Assembly: GCA_964450495.1 (NCBI GenBank)
Contig: CAYVFU010000019.1
Location: 1 to 63,423 of the forward strand
From: CALFUK01 sp964450495
Lineage (GTDB): Bacteria > Bacteroidota > Bacteroidia > Chitinophagales > Saprospiraceae
Direction: 5' to 3'
DNA: 63,423 nucleotides
Below, one piece after another: positions 54,316-63,423 of this stretch (position 1 is the stretch's first letter; the number at the start of each line of letters is the position of its first letter). The notes beneath the pieces were generated by a model that saw nothing but the letters and a program-made list of their open reading frames with translations, was not told the DNA's origin and did not search any database. The position numbers and the translations under genes were made by a program.

Positions 54316-56340
54316 NNNNNNNNNNNNNNNNNNNNNNNNNNNNNNNNNNNNNNNNNNNNNNNNNNNNNNNNNNNNNNNNNNNNNNNNNNNNNNNNNNNNN
54401 NNNNNNNNNNNNNNNGAGAGACAACTGATGAGACTAGTGCTACTGAGACGACTCTGACAGAAGATGCTGACGCTGGTCTAGCTAAGCGAGTGGTGTCTTC
54501 AAGAGTTACACCAGATGGTTGTTCAGAATTGATCTATGAGTTCAATGTAGAAAATTTAGGTAATGTAACGATATCTGATATACAAGTAGAAGATGATTTG
54601 GCAGCGGCAGGCTTTGATGCGTGTACGGCTGGCGTGACAACGACGCTGACCTCAGATGAGTTCCTAGTAAATCCAGCTTATGATGGTTTTGGAAATAATG
54701 ATTTATTGCTAGGCACGGATAATATTAATCCAGGGGATGTAGGAGCGATATTATTGACAGTAGAAGCATGTGGATGCCCAGGAGGTTCACCAATATCTAA
54801 CTCAGCTACCTTGACTGGAACAAGCCCAGGAGGAGCACCGATAGAAGACAATAGTGATAGTGGCAGTGATCCAGATTCAGATGGAATGGGTGAAGACGGA
54901 ACAGATGAGATGGACCCAACATTGAGCACTATTGGAGAGAATCCAGACTTTGGTGTAGCTAAGCGAGAAGTAGGCGTGTGGTTACAAGATGATGGCTGTT
55001 TCTTAGTGACATATGAGTTAAATGTTGAGAACTTAGGAACGACACCAATTTTAGATTTACAAGTAGAAGATAATCTAGATGCACCTCCAGCAGGCGCAGG
55101 ATTTAATGCTTGTGATTCTTATATCATTAAAGAATTGACTAGTGATGATTTCATTGTGAATGATGGTTATGATGGAAATGGAGATACAGAATTATTACTA
55201 GGCACAGACATCCTAGAGATAGGAGACAAAGGAGCTATACTATTTACAGTAGAAGCATGTGGCTGTCCAGATGGTACAGCGATTGCCAATACAGCAACTG
55301 GTTCAGGAATGACACCAGGTGGTACTACGGTAGAAGACATGAGTAGCAGTGGCAGTGATCCTGATCCAAGTGGAGATGGAGAGACAACTGATGAGACTAG
55401 TGCTACTGAGACGACTCTGACAGAAGATGCTGATATGGGCTTAGCAAAAAGAGAAGTATCCATTGAGCTTATGCCTGATGGTTGTACAGAAGTGATTTAT
55501 GAGTTTAATCTAGAAAATTTAGGAAATGTCACAATCTCTGATATTCAAGTCCAAGATGACTTAGTGGCAGCAGGATTCGGATCATGTGGATCATTCACTA
55601 CGACATTGACCAGTGATGAATTTTTAGTGAATCCTGCTTTTGACGGCATTGGAGTCACTAATATGTTGATAGGTACGGACAATATCAATCCGAACGATGT
55701 AGGGTCAATCTTATTAACAATAAGCGCTTGTAATTGTCCAGCGACTACAGCTATCAGTAACTCTGCAACGGCTACAGGTACGACACCGGGAGGCACGCCA
55801 ATCGATGATGTGAGTGATAGTGGAAGCGATCCTGATTCAGATGGTATGGGAGAAGATGGTGTAGATGAAAGTGATCCAACTGTTTCGACTATAGAACATA
55901 TGGCTGTTATGGGTCTAGCTAAAAGATTAGCCAGTATGGAACCAATTAGTGATGATTGTTCTAGAGTTACATACGAATTCAATCTTGAAAATCTTGGAAA
56001 TACTGACATTACGGATATCCAGATATTTGATGATATCAATGCAGCTTTTTCTGCATGTGGAGGTCCGATATCTATCTTCCAAATTTTGAGTGACGACTTC
56101 ACAGTAAATGCTGATTACAACAATGCACTTACTACTGGGAATCTTCTAACAGGTCAAGATGATCTTCCTGTAGGCGACCTTGGATCTGTGATCTTAGTCG
56201 TTGATGCTTGCTTCTGTGGTACAAATATTATTACCAATATGGCATCGGTAACAGGTCAAGATACGGCTGGTAATCTTGTAACAGATGATTCTGTCGATGG
56301 CAGTGATCCTGATCCTAATGGTGATGGTGATCCTGACGAA
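51411..56340 (+). repeat. Tandem coding repeats of ~480 bp, two largely alternating subtypes
   Basis: Repeat units start near 51411, 51876, 52341, 52818, 53298, 53799, 54282 (cut by the gap), 54475, 54952, 55438 and 55912, with spacings of 465-501 bases. From 52341 on, unit type B (TTLTSDEFLVNP, LLGTDNI, GDVGSILLTVEAC) alternates with type A (WLQEDGCFLV, LTSDDFIVND, IGDKGAI), so the higher-order period is about 960 bp. Each unit has paired cysteines and an Asp-rich linker that may bind calcium. Confidence 0.85.
54316..54415. other. 100-N scaffold gap inside the giant gene
   Basis: One hundred N residues mark a gap of unknown true length. The 55 bases left of it (54261-54315) recur exactly at 54454-54508, and the 55 bases right of it (54416-54470) recur exactly at 55379-55433. 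The gap therefore lies in a near-identical tandem repeat and probably hides at least one B-A repeat pair. Confidence 0.97.
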
Positions 56341-59300
56341 GGTGGCGGTACCACTAATCCAATTGGATGCACAGTAGCGATCATTTGTCCTGACGTACAC
56401 GATCCTGTGAATGTGCAGAATGATCTGGAAGAATGTGGTGCCATAGTGAACTTCCCAGATGCTCAGATAGAATCTAATTGTCCAACAATTGATGTCATGG
56501 ACATACAGTTCATGCTGACAGCAGTAGATGGGACACTTCCAGTGACGGATCCTGCTAATGGAGGTATTGAAGTGCCATATGATGTATGGATTACCGGACA
56601 GGCTGGAGGATTGATGTATCCTGTTGATACGATAACAGTGACATATAGGGTTAATCCCGTAGACTTACCTGCAGGACCACCACCACCAGTCTTGAATCCT
56701 GGTGAATGTTCATTTGACGTTATTGTCAGAGATGAGCAATGCCCAGTATTTGTGACAACAATGCCAGAGGATACACTCGTTCTTGGTAATTTGTGTGACA
56801 TTCCTAACCCATTTGTCATAAATCCAGAATGGCATTTGCGTGACAATTGTGACGAACCAGATGAAATAGCGATTGATTTTGAAGAGATAAAATTTGATAG
56901 CATATGTCCAAATACATTCACGTTAAAACGAACGTGGCTTATTTCAGATATGGCTGGCAATACATGTGAACACAATCATAAAATATTTGTGAGAGATGAA
57001 GCGCCACCTTTATTGATAGTGCCACCTGATACATTGATCGAAGAATGTGGGTTGGAACAGGTTATTGTTTGTCGTGATATATTCCCTCCAATTGATACGA
57101 TTGAGCAACAAATATTTATTGATAGCTTATGGGTGATCACTCAAGTTGTTGTCAAAGATACTGTGGAAGTTTGCGATACATTAGAAATGACAGTGCCGTT
57201 GACTGCGGGAGTCGCTACAGCTACTGATGGAACATGTACTGCACCAGAAGATATCATCATTACTTTCCGAGATTCGGTAGAACTCTTATGTAAAGGTGAT
57301 AAAGCAGCAGTCGTTCACAGAATTTGGAGAGCAGAAGATGAGTGCGGAAACGCAGATTCTTTGATTCAAGAAATCACACTCCTTGATCCAAATCCACCTG
57401 TATTGATTGTACCAGAAGAAGTTACAGTTTCACTAGACGAAAATGGACAGGTATCCTTGAATAGTGTATTAATAATGGCAGAAGTATTTGATGCTTGTTT
57501 CACTGACATTAATGACATCATTCTGGATATCCAACCAAGTTTCTTCAATTGTAGCCAACTTGGCGAGCATACCGTAATAGTAGCAGCGACAGATCCTTGT
57601 AACAATAGGACTGCCTATGAAGAAATTGTAGTGACTATTGTCGATACTCAAGCGCCAATCTTAAATTGTCCTACGGGCACGGTGGATATCAATATTAATC
57701 CAATGAATTGCGATGCTTCTTTTGCACAGATATTGGATATCATGCAAGGAGCAGATTGTGATGTGTCTATGACAACTTCACCAGATCTTGGTCCTGGTAT
57801 TGATGTAACTACTACATCAATCACAGTGACTGCTACTGATGCTGCTGGTAATGCATCTTCATGTGTCGTTAGTGTCAACATTATGCTTACAGAAGACATT
57901 GACTATTCAGAAATATTGGCTTGTAATGATAGAGTTAATATTTCTCTCAATGGAGATTGTGAATATGAGATTATACCAGATAACATCCTTGAAGGAAATC
58001 CTGAATTCTGTTCAGATCTATTGTGTGTAGAAGTTACTGACGAAAATGGTAATGATCATTTGAATTTCTTTGACATCACAGACGTCGGACAAGTGTTTAA
58101 TGTTAGAGTAGAAGATTGTAGTGGACTTGGAAACAGTTGTTGGGGACAAGTCAGGATAGAAGAAAAGCAGATACCTGAGGTGGCTTTCCCAATTGATACA
58201 ACTCTTTTGTGTGTGGAGCCAACTAGTCCAGATTATTTCAAATTAGGATATCCTCAGATACTTAACTGTGAGTCTTCAATTGAGATTGATTACGAAGATA
58301 TTTACAGCGAGTTCGGTGAATGTAGTTCACCTCGTGCAACAATAGAAAGACGTTGGGTTGTTTTTGATGACGAAGGAAATGCTGTGAGAGATACGCAATT
58401 CATTAATATCATTCCGTTTAGTACAGATCACGTTAGATTCCCTAAAGACATCACTTTAGAGGACGCAGTTGACTGTGCTAAGGTGACCGAATCATTCTTT
58501 GATATTGAGAATGGTTTAATTGAACCTACCTCTGTGATTCATCCAGATTCTACTGGTTTACCAGATATATTTGGACTACCATTAAATAATGACGCAGGTC
58601 TTTGCCTCTTTTCCATGGGTTATACAGATGAAGTATTAGAAATATGCGGGGGTTCATTCCAAATTTTGAGACGATGGACATTGAATGATGTGTGTGGTCA
58701 GAGCGGAAGTCCGTTAATTCATACACAGTTTATCACCGTATACGATGTTGAAGGACCTGAAGTTGAAGATGTAAGATTGCCAATATCAAGAAGTGTAGAT
58801 CCTTGGAACTGTACATTTACAGGTGTATTGCCTCTCCCTGATTCACTAAGACAGACTTGTGGAGATGTATTCTTTGAAGCATATGTAACTGGTGAAGGAA
58901 GTGGGTTCATTCAAGTAGAAGGATCAATCGCAAGAGATGATCTGAATGTTGTTGCTGTGAATGTAGAACTTGGAACACACTGGGTGACATATGTCTACAA
59001 AGATGGCTGTTCTAATATTGAATTATACAAATATCAATTGACTGTTATAGATGAAGTTGCACCAAATGCACTTTGTCCATCTGAAATATTAATATCTCTC
59101 ACATCAAGTGGCATTAGTGATGGTACTGCTGTGGTGTATGCAAGTAGCCTTGATGCTGGAAGTCAAGACTCAGGTTGTGGCGAAATCACATCTACGTGTG
59201 TACTTAAAGCAGTTGATTATGAAGCTGGCGTAGTAGACATTATTAACGGTAGAGCTGCTTATTTAGCCATGAATCCTTGTTCAATTGATGGTGAGTTACT

Positions 59301-62100
59301 AGATACCATTTTAGACAAAACAGGGGAGATTGAAGAAGTAATAGCAATACCATATGTCTTCTGTAAAGACTATGTCAAAATCTGTTGTGATGATTTTGAT
59401 CAAACGGACGTCGTACTTATTGTAGAAGATGCCCAAGGTTTATCTAATCATTGTACAACAACAGTCTTCTTACAAGACAAATCAGTGACTAACTTGAATT
59501 GTCAGCCACATGAAATAGATTGTACAGAAGATAAAGATGTTGAAGTATTATCTCCTCTTCAAGATGCCACACATTGTGGCTCAGATGTATCCCTCTCGTA
59601 TAGCGACAACGATGCATTTGTTAATTCTTGTGGAGCAGGCCAAATCTTTAGAGTCTGGTATATAGATACAAATCAGAATGGAGAATTTGACGAGGATGAA
59701 TCTTCTTGTAATCAAGTGATTACCGTGACTAGCTCGACTGCTTTCGATCCATATGGTATCAAGTGGCCTAAACATTACACTGGAGAGACCTTAGATGGTG
59801 TTAATCTTGAGTGTAATAGTGATGACGAACTCATAGAGCAAGGTGCTCTTGTCTCAATGGGTGAAGTAATGGAATGTACTTCCGCAGTCACTTTAGCACC
59901 GCTATGGTGTGCGTCAGATTGTGGATTGATAGGCGTTTCAATGGAAGTAGATACAGTAGAAGCTGGAGATGCTTGTCTGAAACTTATCAAACAATGGACC
60001 GTCATTGATTGGTGTGTTTGGGAGGCAAATGGGTCCGACATCGATGATGAAAATGATAGAGACACAGATTCATTTGAAGCAGTAGAGGATTGGGCGCAAG
60101 GTGTTTGTGATAGTTGTGTCGAAGGTATTTCTGAAGACCCTGTTTATCTGAGATATACAGACGTTGATGAAGATGGCTATTACACATATGATCAAGTAAT
60201 TGTGATAATTGATAGTACACCGCCGGGTATCATCGCCGAAAATGTCCAAGTCGACGTCATAGGTGGTGCGACATCCAAAGATGATCCAACAGCATGTACT
60301 TCAGAAGGTGCTATAGTCGCAAAAGCGACTGACTTCTGCGGCGATCAAGAATTTGACGGAACTAGTTTAGTTTGGACAGTAGTCTATGACGACGGAATTA
60401 CCACAACTGAATCTTTTTTCAGAGGAAACGAGTTGAGCATTCCTACGCTTGACGGTGCGCCTGGTACTACACATTCTGCTAGCTTGACAGTTACTGATGG
60501 TTGTGGAAATAGCAGCACAGAAACAATTACGATTGATTTCTCTGATGATAAAGCGCCTACACCATTGTGCATATCAGGTGTGACAACAGCTTTCATGGAG
60601 TTAGACGGCACGGTAGCAGTCTGGGCAAAAGACTTTGATCTAGGGAGCTTTGATAATTGTGGCGCAATAGACTTTAGCGTTGTGATTAGTGGAAATGCAC
60701 CGATCAGTCCTGACTCAACAGATTTTGCTTCTCAGGCTAATATTGAGTTTAGTTGTGATGATTTGACGAACTTGTATGAATTAGATGTTTGGGTTTGGGA
60801 TACAAGTGGTAATGGTGACTTCTGTACAGTATCAGTTTTAATCGGAGGAGATTGTAATAATGAAGAGGGTGGCTCAGGAGCTATTATTTCTGGAACTATT
60901 GCAACAGAATTAGGAGACAGAATTGAAGGTGTTACAGTTACACTAGGAGCACAAGGGCTAGCAGAATATCCATTAAGTATGGTGACAGAAGCTAATGGAG
61001 AATTTGCATTCAACAATAACCCATTAGGTATAGATTATCAAGTAAATGCCAGTAAAGATTATGATTATACAAATGGGGTATCTACCTCAGATATTGTGTC
61101 TATCATGAACCACATCTTATCAACAGAGTTTTTATCAAGCGGTTATAATGTAATCGCCGCTGATGCAAATAATGATGGTAAAATTAGTGCATTGGATGTC
61201 GTTGTCTTAAGAAAAGTAATTTTAGGACTAGTTGATAACTTCCCTAATAATGAAAGTTGGAGGTTTGTAGACAAAGACTTTGAGATGATGGATATTTATA
61301 ATCCATGGCCATTTGTAGAAGACCTAAATATCTTCAATATGCAAGGTCATACGACTGGAGATTTGGTAGGCGTGAAAATTGGAGATGTCAACGGAAATGC
61401 CCAAGCAAATAGTCTAATAAAATCTGAGATCAGAAGTTTAGGTCTTATTGAGCTAAGTGTTGTAGATAAGCAGTTCGATGCAGGTGATGAGGTGACACTT
61501 GATTTCACTTCTTACCACGTTAATGATCTTAGAGGTTTACAATTAACCTTAGCTCATCAAGGACTTAGATTTGTTGCTGTTGAAGCAGCGGCAATAGAGT
61601 TAACCGAGGACCATATTGGTGTACATGAGGATCATTTAACGATGAGTTATGATGGACAAGGTGTCAGTCTAAACGAATCAGAAGTATTGTTCAAACTGAT
61701 ATTCGAAGCTGAATCAGCTGGTAGCATATCAAGTACTTTTAGTGTAAATTCTTCAATTACGAAGGCAGAAGCGTACCGTGGTGAAGCATTAGACCAATAC
61801 GATATTGGACTATCAATCAATCAACCAGAATCAAGTGAGATTGTACTGCACCAGAATGATCCTAACCCGTTTGCAACTAATACTAAAATTAGATTTGACC
61901 TACCACAGGCAGCTCAGGCGACCATTATTATTTATGATGTCTCTGGTAAAGAGCTTAGACGGTATGCAGGCCAATACACAAAAGGTCAGCATAGCATATT
62001 GATAGGTGAAGAAGACTTAGAAAGTTCAGGCTTGTATTATTATCAATTGAAGGTAGATGACAAGTTTGTAGATAGCAAAAAAATGGTGTTGATAGAATAG
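54416..62100 (+). CDS. Giant DUF11-repeat surface protein, 3' part with dockerin, cohesin-like and T9SS domains
   Basis: Continuation of the giant gene. The frame is open right from the gap edge, so an ATG at 54490 is not a real start. Four more KR-motif repeats run to about 56340. HYR/cadherin-like modules follow, rich in CTA/DxCG patterns (TWLISDMAGNTCEHNHKI, WRAEDECGNADS, VTDGCGNSS), to about 60870. A CarboxypepD-regulatory-like unit (SGTIATELGDRIEGVTV) leads to two dockerin-type calcium loops (STSDIVSIMNHIL and ADANNDGKISALDVVVLRK). A cohesin-like beta-sandwich (VVDKQFDAGDEVTLDFTS...LRGLQLTLAHQGLRF) and a type A T9SS sorting domain (QNDPNPFATNTKIRF, YDVSGKELRRY, GLYYYQLKV) close the chain. 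It should be covalently anchored or released at the surface. Confidence 0.9.
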
Positions 62101-62123
62101 AACCCTTTATTATAGGGTTTTAT
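62101..62123 (+). terminator. Weak hairpin directly after the giant gene
   Basis: AACCCT and AGGGTT pair around a 7-base AT loop, followed by TTATTT. It begins at the base after the stop codon. Confidence 0.5.
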
Positions 62124-62140
62124 TTGAGATTGAATTTATT

Positions 62141-62172
62141 AAGGTCTGATGTGATAACATCAGACCTTTTTT
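62141..62172 (+). terminator. Strong rho-independent terminator after the giant gene
   Basis: A 12-bp perfect stem (AAGGTCTGATGT / ACATCAGACCTT) with loop GATA is followed by a run of T residues. It separates the giant gene from the convergent thioredoxin gene. Confidence 0.92.
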
Positions 62173-62305
62173 CCTGTTAATTAAACTAATCAACCTTTGG
62201 AGTTGAACCATCAGCGGTATTTGTATTTATAATATCGGATAGTATAAATTCCTACGGCGTTATCCTTCTGTCTTTTTCATTAGAGGGTTTCAATGCCTTG
62301 CTCCC

Positions 62306-62665
62306 CTAATAATTCCCAGCTATATAACCATCTAATAATTCTTCCAGATTGGGCTTGGGGACAAGACCTGTAAATCTATCTACTATTTTTCCTTTGTCTA
62401 TAAAAATAAGGGTAGGAACTGACTTTACTCTGAAGTGTTGGCTCAGACCTGGATTTTGAGCAGAGTTTATTTTGGCCACTAAGGCTCTACCTTGATATTC
62501 TTCTGATAATTCATCGATAAATGGCCCCAACACTTTACATGGACCACACCCATGTGAATAGAAATCTATTAATATAGGCGTTTCAGTTTCTTGAATAACC
62601 TCATTGAAATTTTGATCTGTGAGGTGTGGTGTGATGTACTTCGGTTTCTTTTTTCTCCAAAACAT
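62306..62665 (-). CDS. Thioredoxin family protein
   Basis: A 119-residue thioredoxin-fold protein with no export signal. The redox site is C40-G-P-C43 in FYSHGCGPCKVLGPF, and the cis-proline block is VKSVPTLIFIDKGK. The residue before the active site, normally Trp, is Gly here (HGCGPC). In thioredoxins that tryptophan shapes partner recognition, so substrate specificity may differ. The N-terminal basic stretch (MFWRKKKPKY) is unusual but short. It probably reduces disulfides in the cytoplasm. It is not tied to an operon. Confidence 0.9.
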   Translation of the reverse strand: MFWRKKKPKYITPHLTDQNFNEVIQETETPILIDFYSHGCGPCKVLGPFIDELSEEYQGRALVAKINSAQNPGLSQHFRVKSVPTLIFIDKGKIVDRFTGLVPKPNLEELLDGYIAGNY

Positions 62666-62744
62666 GGTTGTTATTTAAGCGATAATCTGTGTACTAACAA
62701 TTTTGATGGGATAATGATTGCAGGTAGGCTCATATTCTTGACGA

Positions 62745-63233
62745 TTAACTAAATAAGCTTTGTTGTATTCCAAAGACTTCTGCATTTTCTAACATTAATA
62801 ATTGTTGCTTCATAGCTAATCCATATGCATAGCCTGTCAGTTTACCATTAGTCCCAATCACTCGATGACAAGGAACAAGTATGGCTGTAGGGTTTTTCCC
62901 ATTTGCAGTCCCGACAGCTCTTACAGCATTGCGATCTCCGAGTTTTATTGCTAGATCTAGGTATGATCTTGTCTCTCCGTAGGGAATAAGGAGTAATTCT
63001 TCCCAAACACGTTTATAAAATTGTGGGCCTCCAGAAAAGTCAACTGGAGTGGTAAAATTGACAAGCGTACCCGCAAAGTATTTTTTTAGCTCTGCAATGC
63101 AAGAATCTATATGTGCGTTGGGATTCAGCGGCTCTTTTCGGTGAATTTTATTGAAAGAAAGCTCAGTTATACCAATCTCAGAAGCCCGAATTGTAGCTTC
63201 TCCAAATTTGGTATCGTAATAAGAAACGAACAT
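62745..63233 (-). CDS. ogt: Methylated-DNA--protein-cysteine methyltransferase (Ogt/MGMT type)
   Basis: A 162-residue suicide repair protein that transfers alkyl groups from O6-alkylguanine in DNA to its own cysteine. The active site is ILVPCHRVIG with C122. The DNA-binding helix is in YGETRSYLDLAIKLGDRNAVRAVGTANGKNP, and the N-terminal domain (FGEATIRASEIGITELSF) is normal. I start it at the ATG 63233. A longer frame to 63308 adds a 25-residue piece unlike the family that overlaps the tRNA promoter. It is transcribed away from tRNA-Phe. A TAATTTTG box on this strand at 63275-63282 may drive it. Confidence 0.92.
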   Translation of the reverse strand: MFVSYYDTKFGEATIRASEIGITELSFNKIHRKEPLNPNAHIDSCIAELKKYFAGTLVNFTTPVDFSGGPQFYKRVWEELLLIPYGETRSYLDLAIKLGDRNAVRAVGTANGKNPTAILVPCHRVIGTNGKLTGYAYGLAMKQQLLMLENAEVFGIQQSLFS

Positions 63234-63270
63234 ATATTTTTTAAAAATAAACGAAAATACGTCAGAAAGC

Positions 63271-63300
63271 TTGACAAAATTAAAAAAGAGAATAAATTTG
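63271..63300 (+). promoter_or_regulatory. Promoter of tRNA-Phe
   Basis: TTG at 63271-63273, a 19-base spacer and TAAATTTGC starting at 63293 match the Bacteroidota consensus. Transcription would begin near 63307, just before the mature tRNA end. It overlaps the leftward box for the alkyltransferase gene. Confidence 0.75.
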
Positions 63301-63313
63301 CACTTCAATCAAC

Positions 63314-63386
63314 GGTACCTTAGCTCAGTTGGTAGAGCAATGGACTGAAAATCCATGTGTCCCTGGTTCGATTCCTGGAGGTACCA
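63314..63386 (+). tRNA. tRNA-Phe (anticodon GAA)
   Basis: A 73-base cloverleaf: a perfect 7-bp acceptor stem (GGTACCT / AGGTACC), D arm GCTC-AGTTGGTA-GAGC, anticodon stem ATGGA/TCCAT around loop CTGAAAA (anticodon GAA), and T arm CCTGG-TTCGATT-CCTGG. Discriminator base is A. The CCA end is not encoded, so it must be added by the CCA-adding enzyme. Confidence 0.97.
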
Positions 63387-63388
63387 CG

Positions 63389-63423
63389 AAAGCCCTTGCG
63401 ATCATTCGCGAGGGCTTTTTGTT
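63389..63423 (+). terminator. Terminator after tRNA-Phe
   Basis: AAAGCCCTTGCG and CGCGAGGGCTTT form a 12-bp stem (one G-U pair) with loop ATCATT, followed by T residues up to the end of the window. Confidence 0.9.

Noticed and set aside
49709..56102. Several open frames of 80-270 codons on the minus strand opposite the giant gene
   Set aside because: They are antisense to the repeats, Ser/Pro/Val-rich without domains, and recur at the same place in each unit, so they are by-products of repeat codon composition.
51411..56340. CRISPR-like array
   Set aside because: The regularly spaced repeats are long, coding, in frame and diverged; there are no short identical repeats with unique spacers.
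54490..62100. Separate gene beginning at the ATG 54490
   Set aside because: The frame is open back to the gap edge and the ATG lies in the middle of a repeat unit, so it is the continuation of the upstream gene.

Overview
The window looks like a chromosomal contig from a member of the Bacteroidota, most plausibly the Saprospiria/Lewinella-like branch. The evidence is low G+C content, several promoter boxes of the Bacteroidota type (TTG-N19-TAnnTTTG), an apparent lack of Shine-Dalgarno dependence, type IX secretion (T9SS) C-terminal signals of both the type A (Por-secretion tail) and type B (CHU_C, gliding-associated) kinds, a TonB/TonB-dependent-receptor pair, and secreted proteins built from DUF11, SprB-like and FISUMP modules. 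The genus-level assignment is inference. I see no phage, IS element, rRNA or CRISPR array.

Layout. 1-4.2 kb: the tail of a histidine kinase (apparently frameshifted), a small lipoprotein, a secreted sulfatase, a lone Pycsar-effector-like (PycTM/DUF5706) membrane protein, a DinB-like protein and a membrane protein. 4.3-8.1 kb: NAD+ synthetase diverging from a photolyase/cryptochrome gene whose end overlaps a flavin reductase gene. 8.3-10.6 kb: a TPR histidine kinase broken by one in-frame TAG. 10.7-19.3 kb: an ECF sigma/anti-sigma pair diverging from a TPR lipoprotein and two tandem DUF4331 secreted proteins, closed by a strong terminator. 19.6-23.5 kb: a sialate O-acetylesterase-like lipoprotein, a small membrane protein, and a second photolyase (PhrB/FeS-BCP type) coupled to a 49-aa DUF2256 zinc-ribbon-like protein. 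23.9-26.2 kb: an acyl-CoA dehydrogenase and SCP2-like protein behind a well-formed promoter whose start region carries a perfect 15-bp palindrome, with a second copy upstream.

26.4-33.9 kb: a CHU_C secreted protein, YpdA-type bacillithiol-disulfide reductase, a beta-barrel protein, a GreA/B C-terminal-like protein, a flavoprotein and a haloacid-dehalogenase-like enzyme. 33.9-39.1 kb: a histidine kinase overlapping a heme-type TonB-dependent receptor, VanZ-like protein and a proline-rich TonB. 39.2-46.9 kb: dodecin, alanine dehydrogenase, a FISUMP protein, a GH-A-like secreted glycosidase, an Ig-like lipoprotein, an M28 peptidase and RpiB.

47.4-62.1 kb: one giant surface-protein gene, split here by a 100-N scaffold gap. 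It has an N-terminal DUF11/SprB-like part, at least ten ~155-167-residue repeats that largely alternate between two subtypes, HYR-like modules, dockerin-type EF-hand repeats, a cohesin-like module and a T9SS signal. The last kilobase carries a thioredoxin, an O6-alkylguanine-DNA alkyltransferase and tRNA-Phe(GAA) with its own promoter and terminator.

The themes are surface display through T9SS, light/DNA-damage and flavin chemistry (two photolyase-family genes, flavin reductase, dodecin, Ogt), and stimulus-controlled envelope functions (three kinases, one ECF/anti-sigma module).
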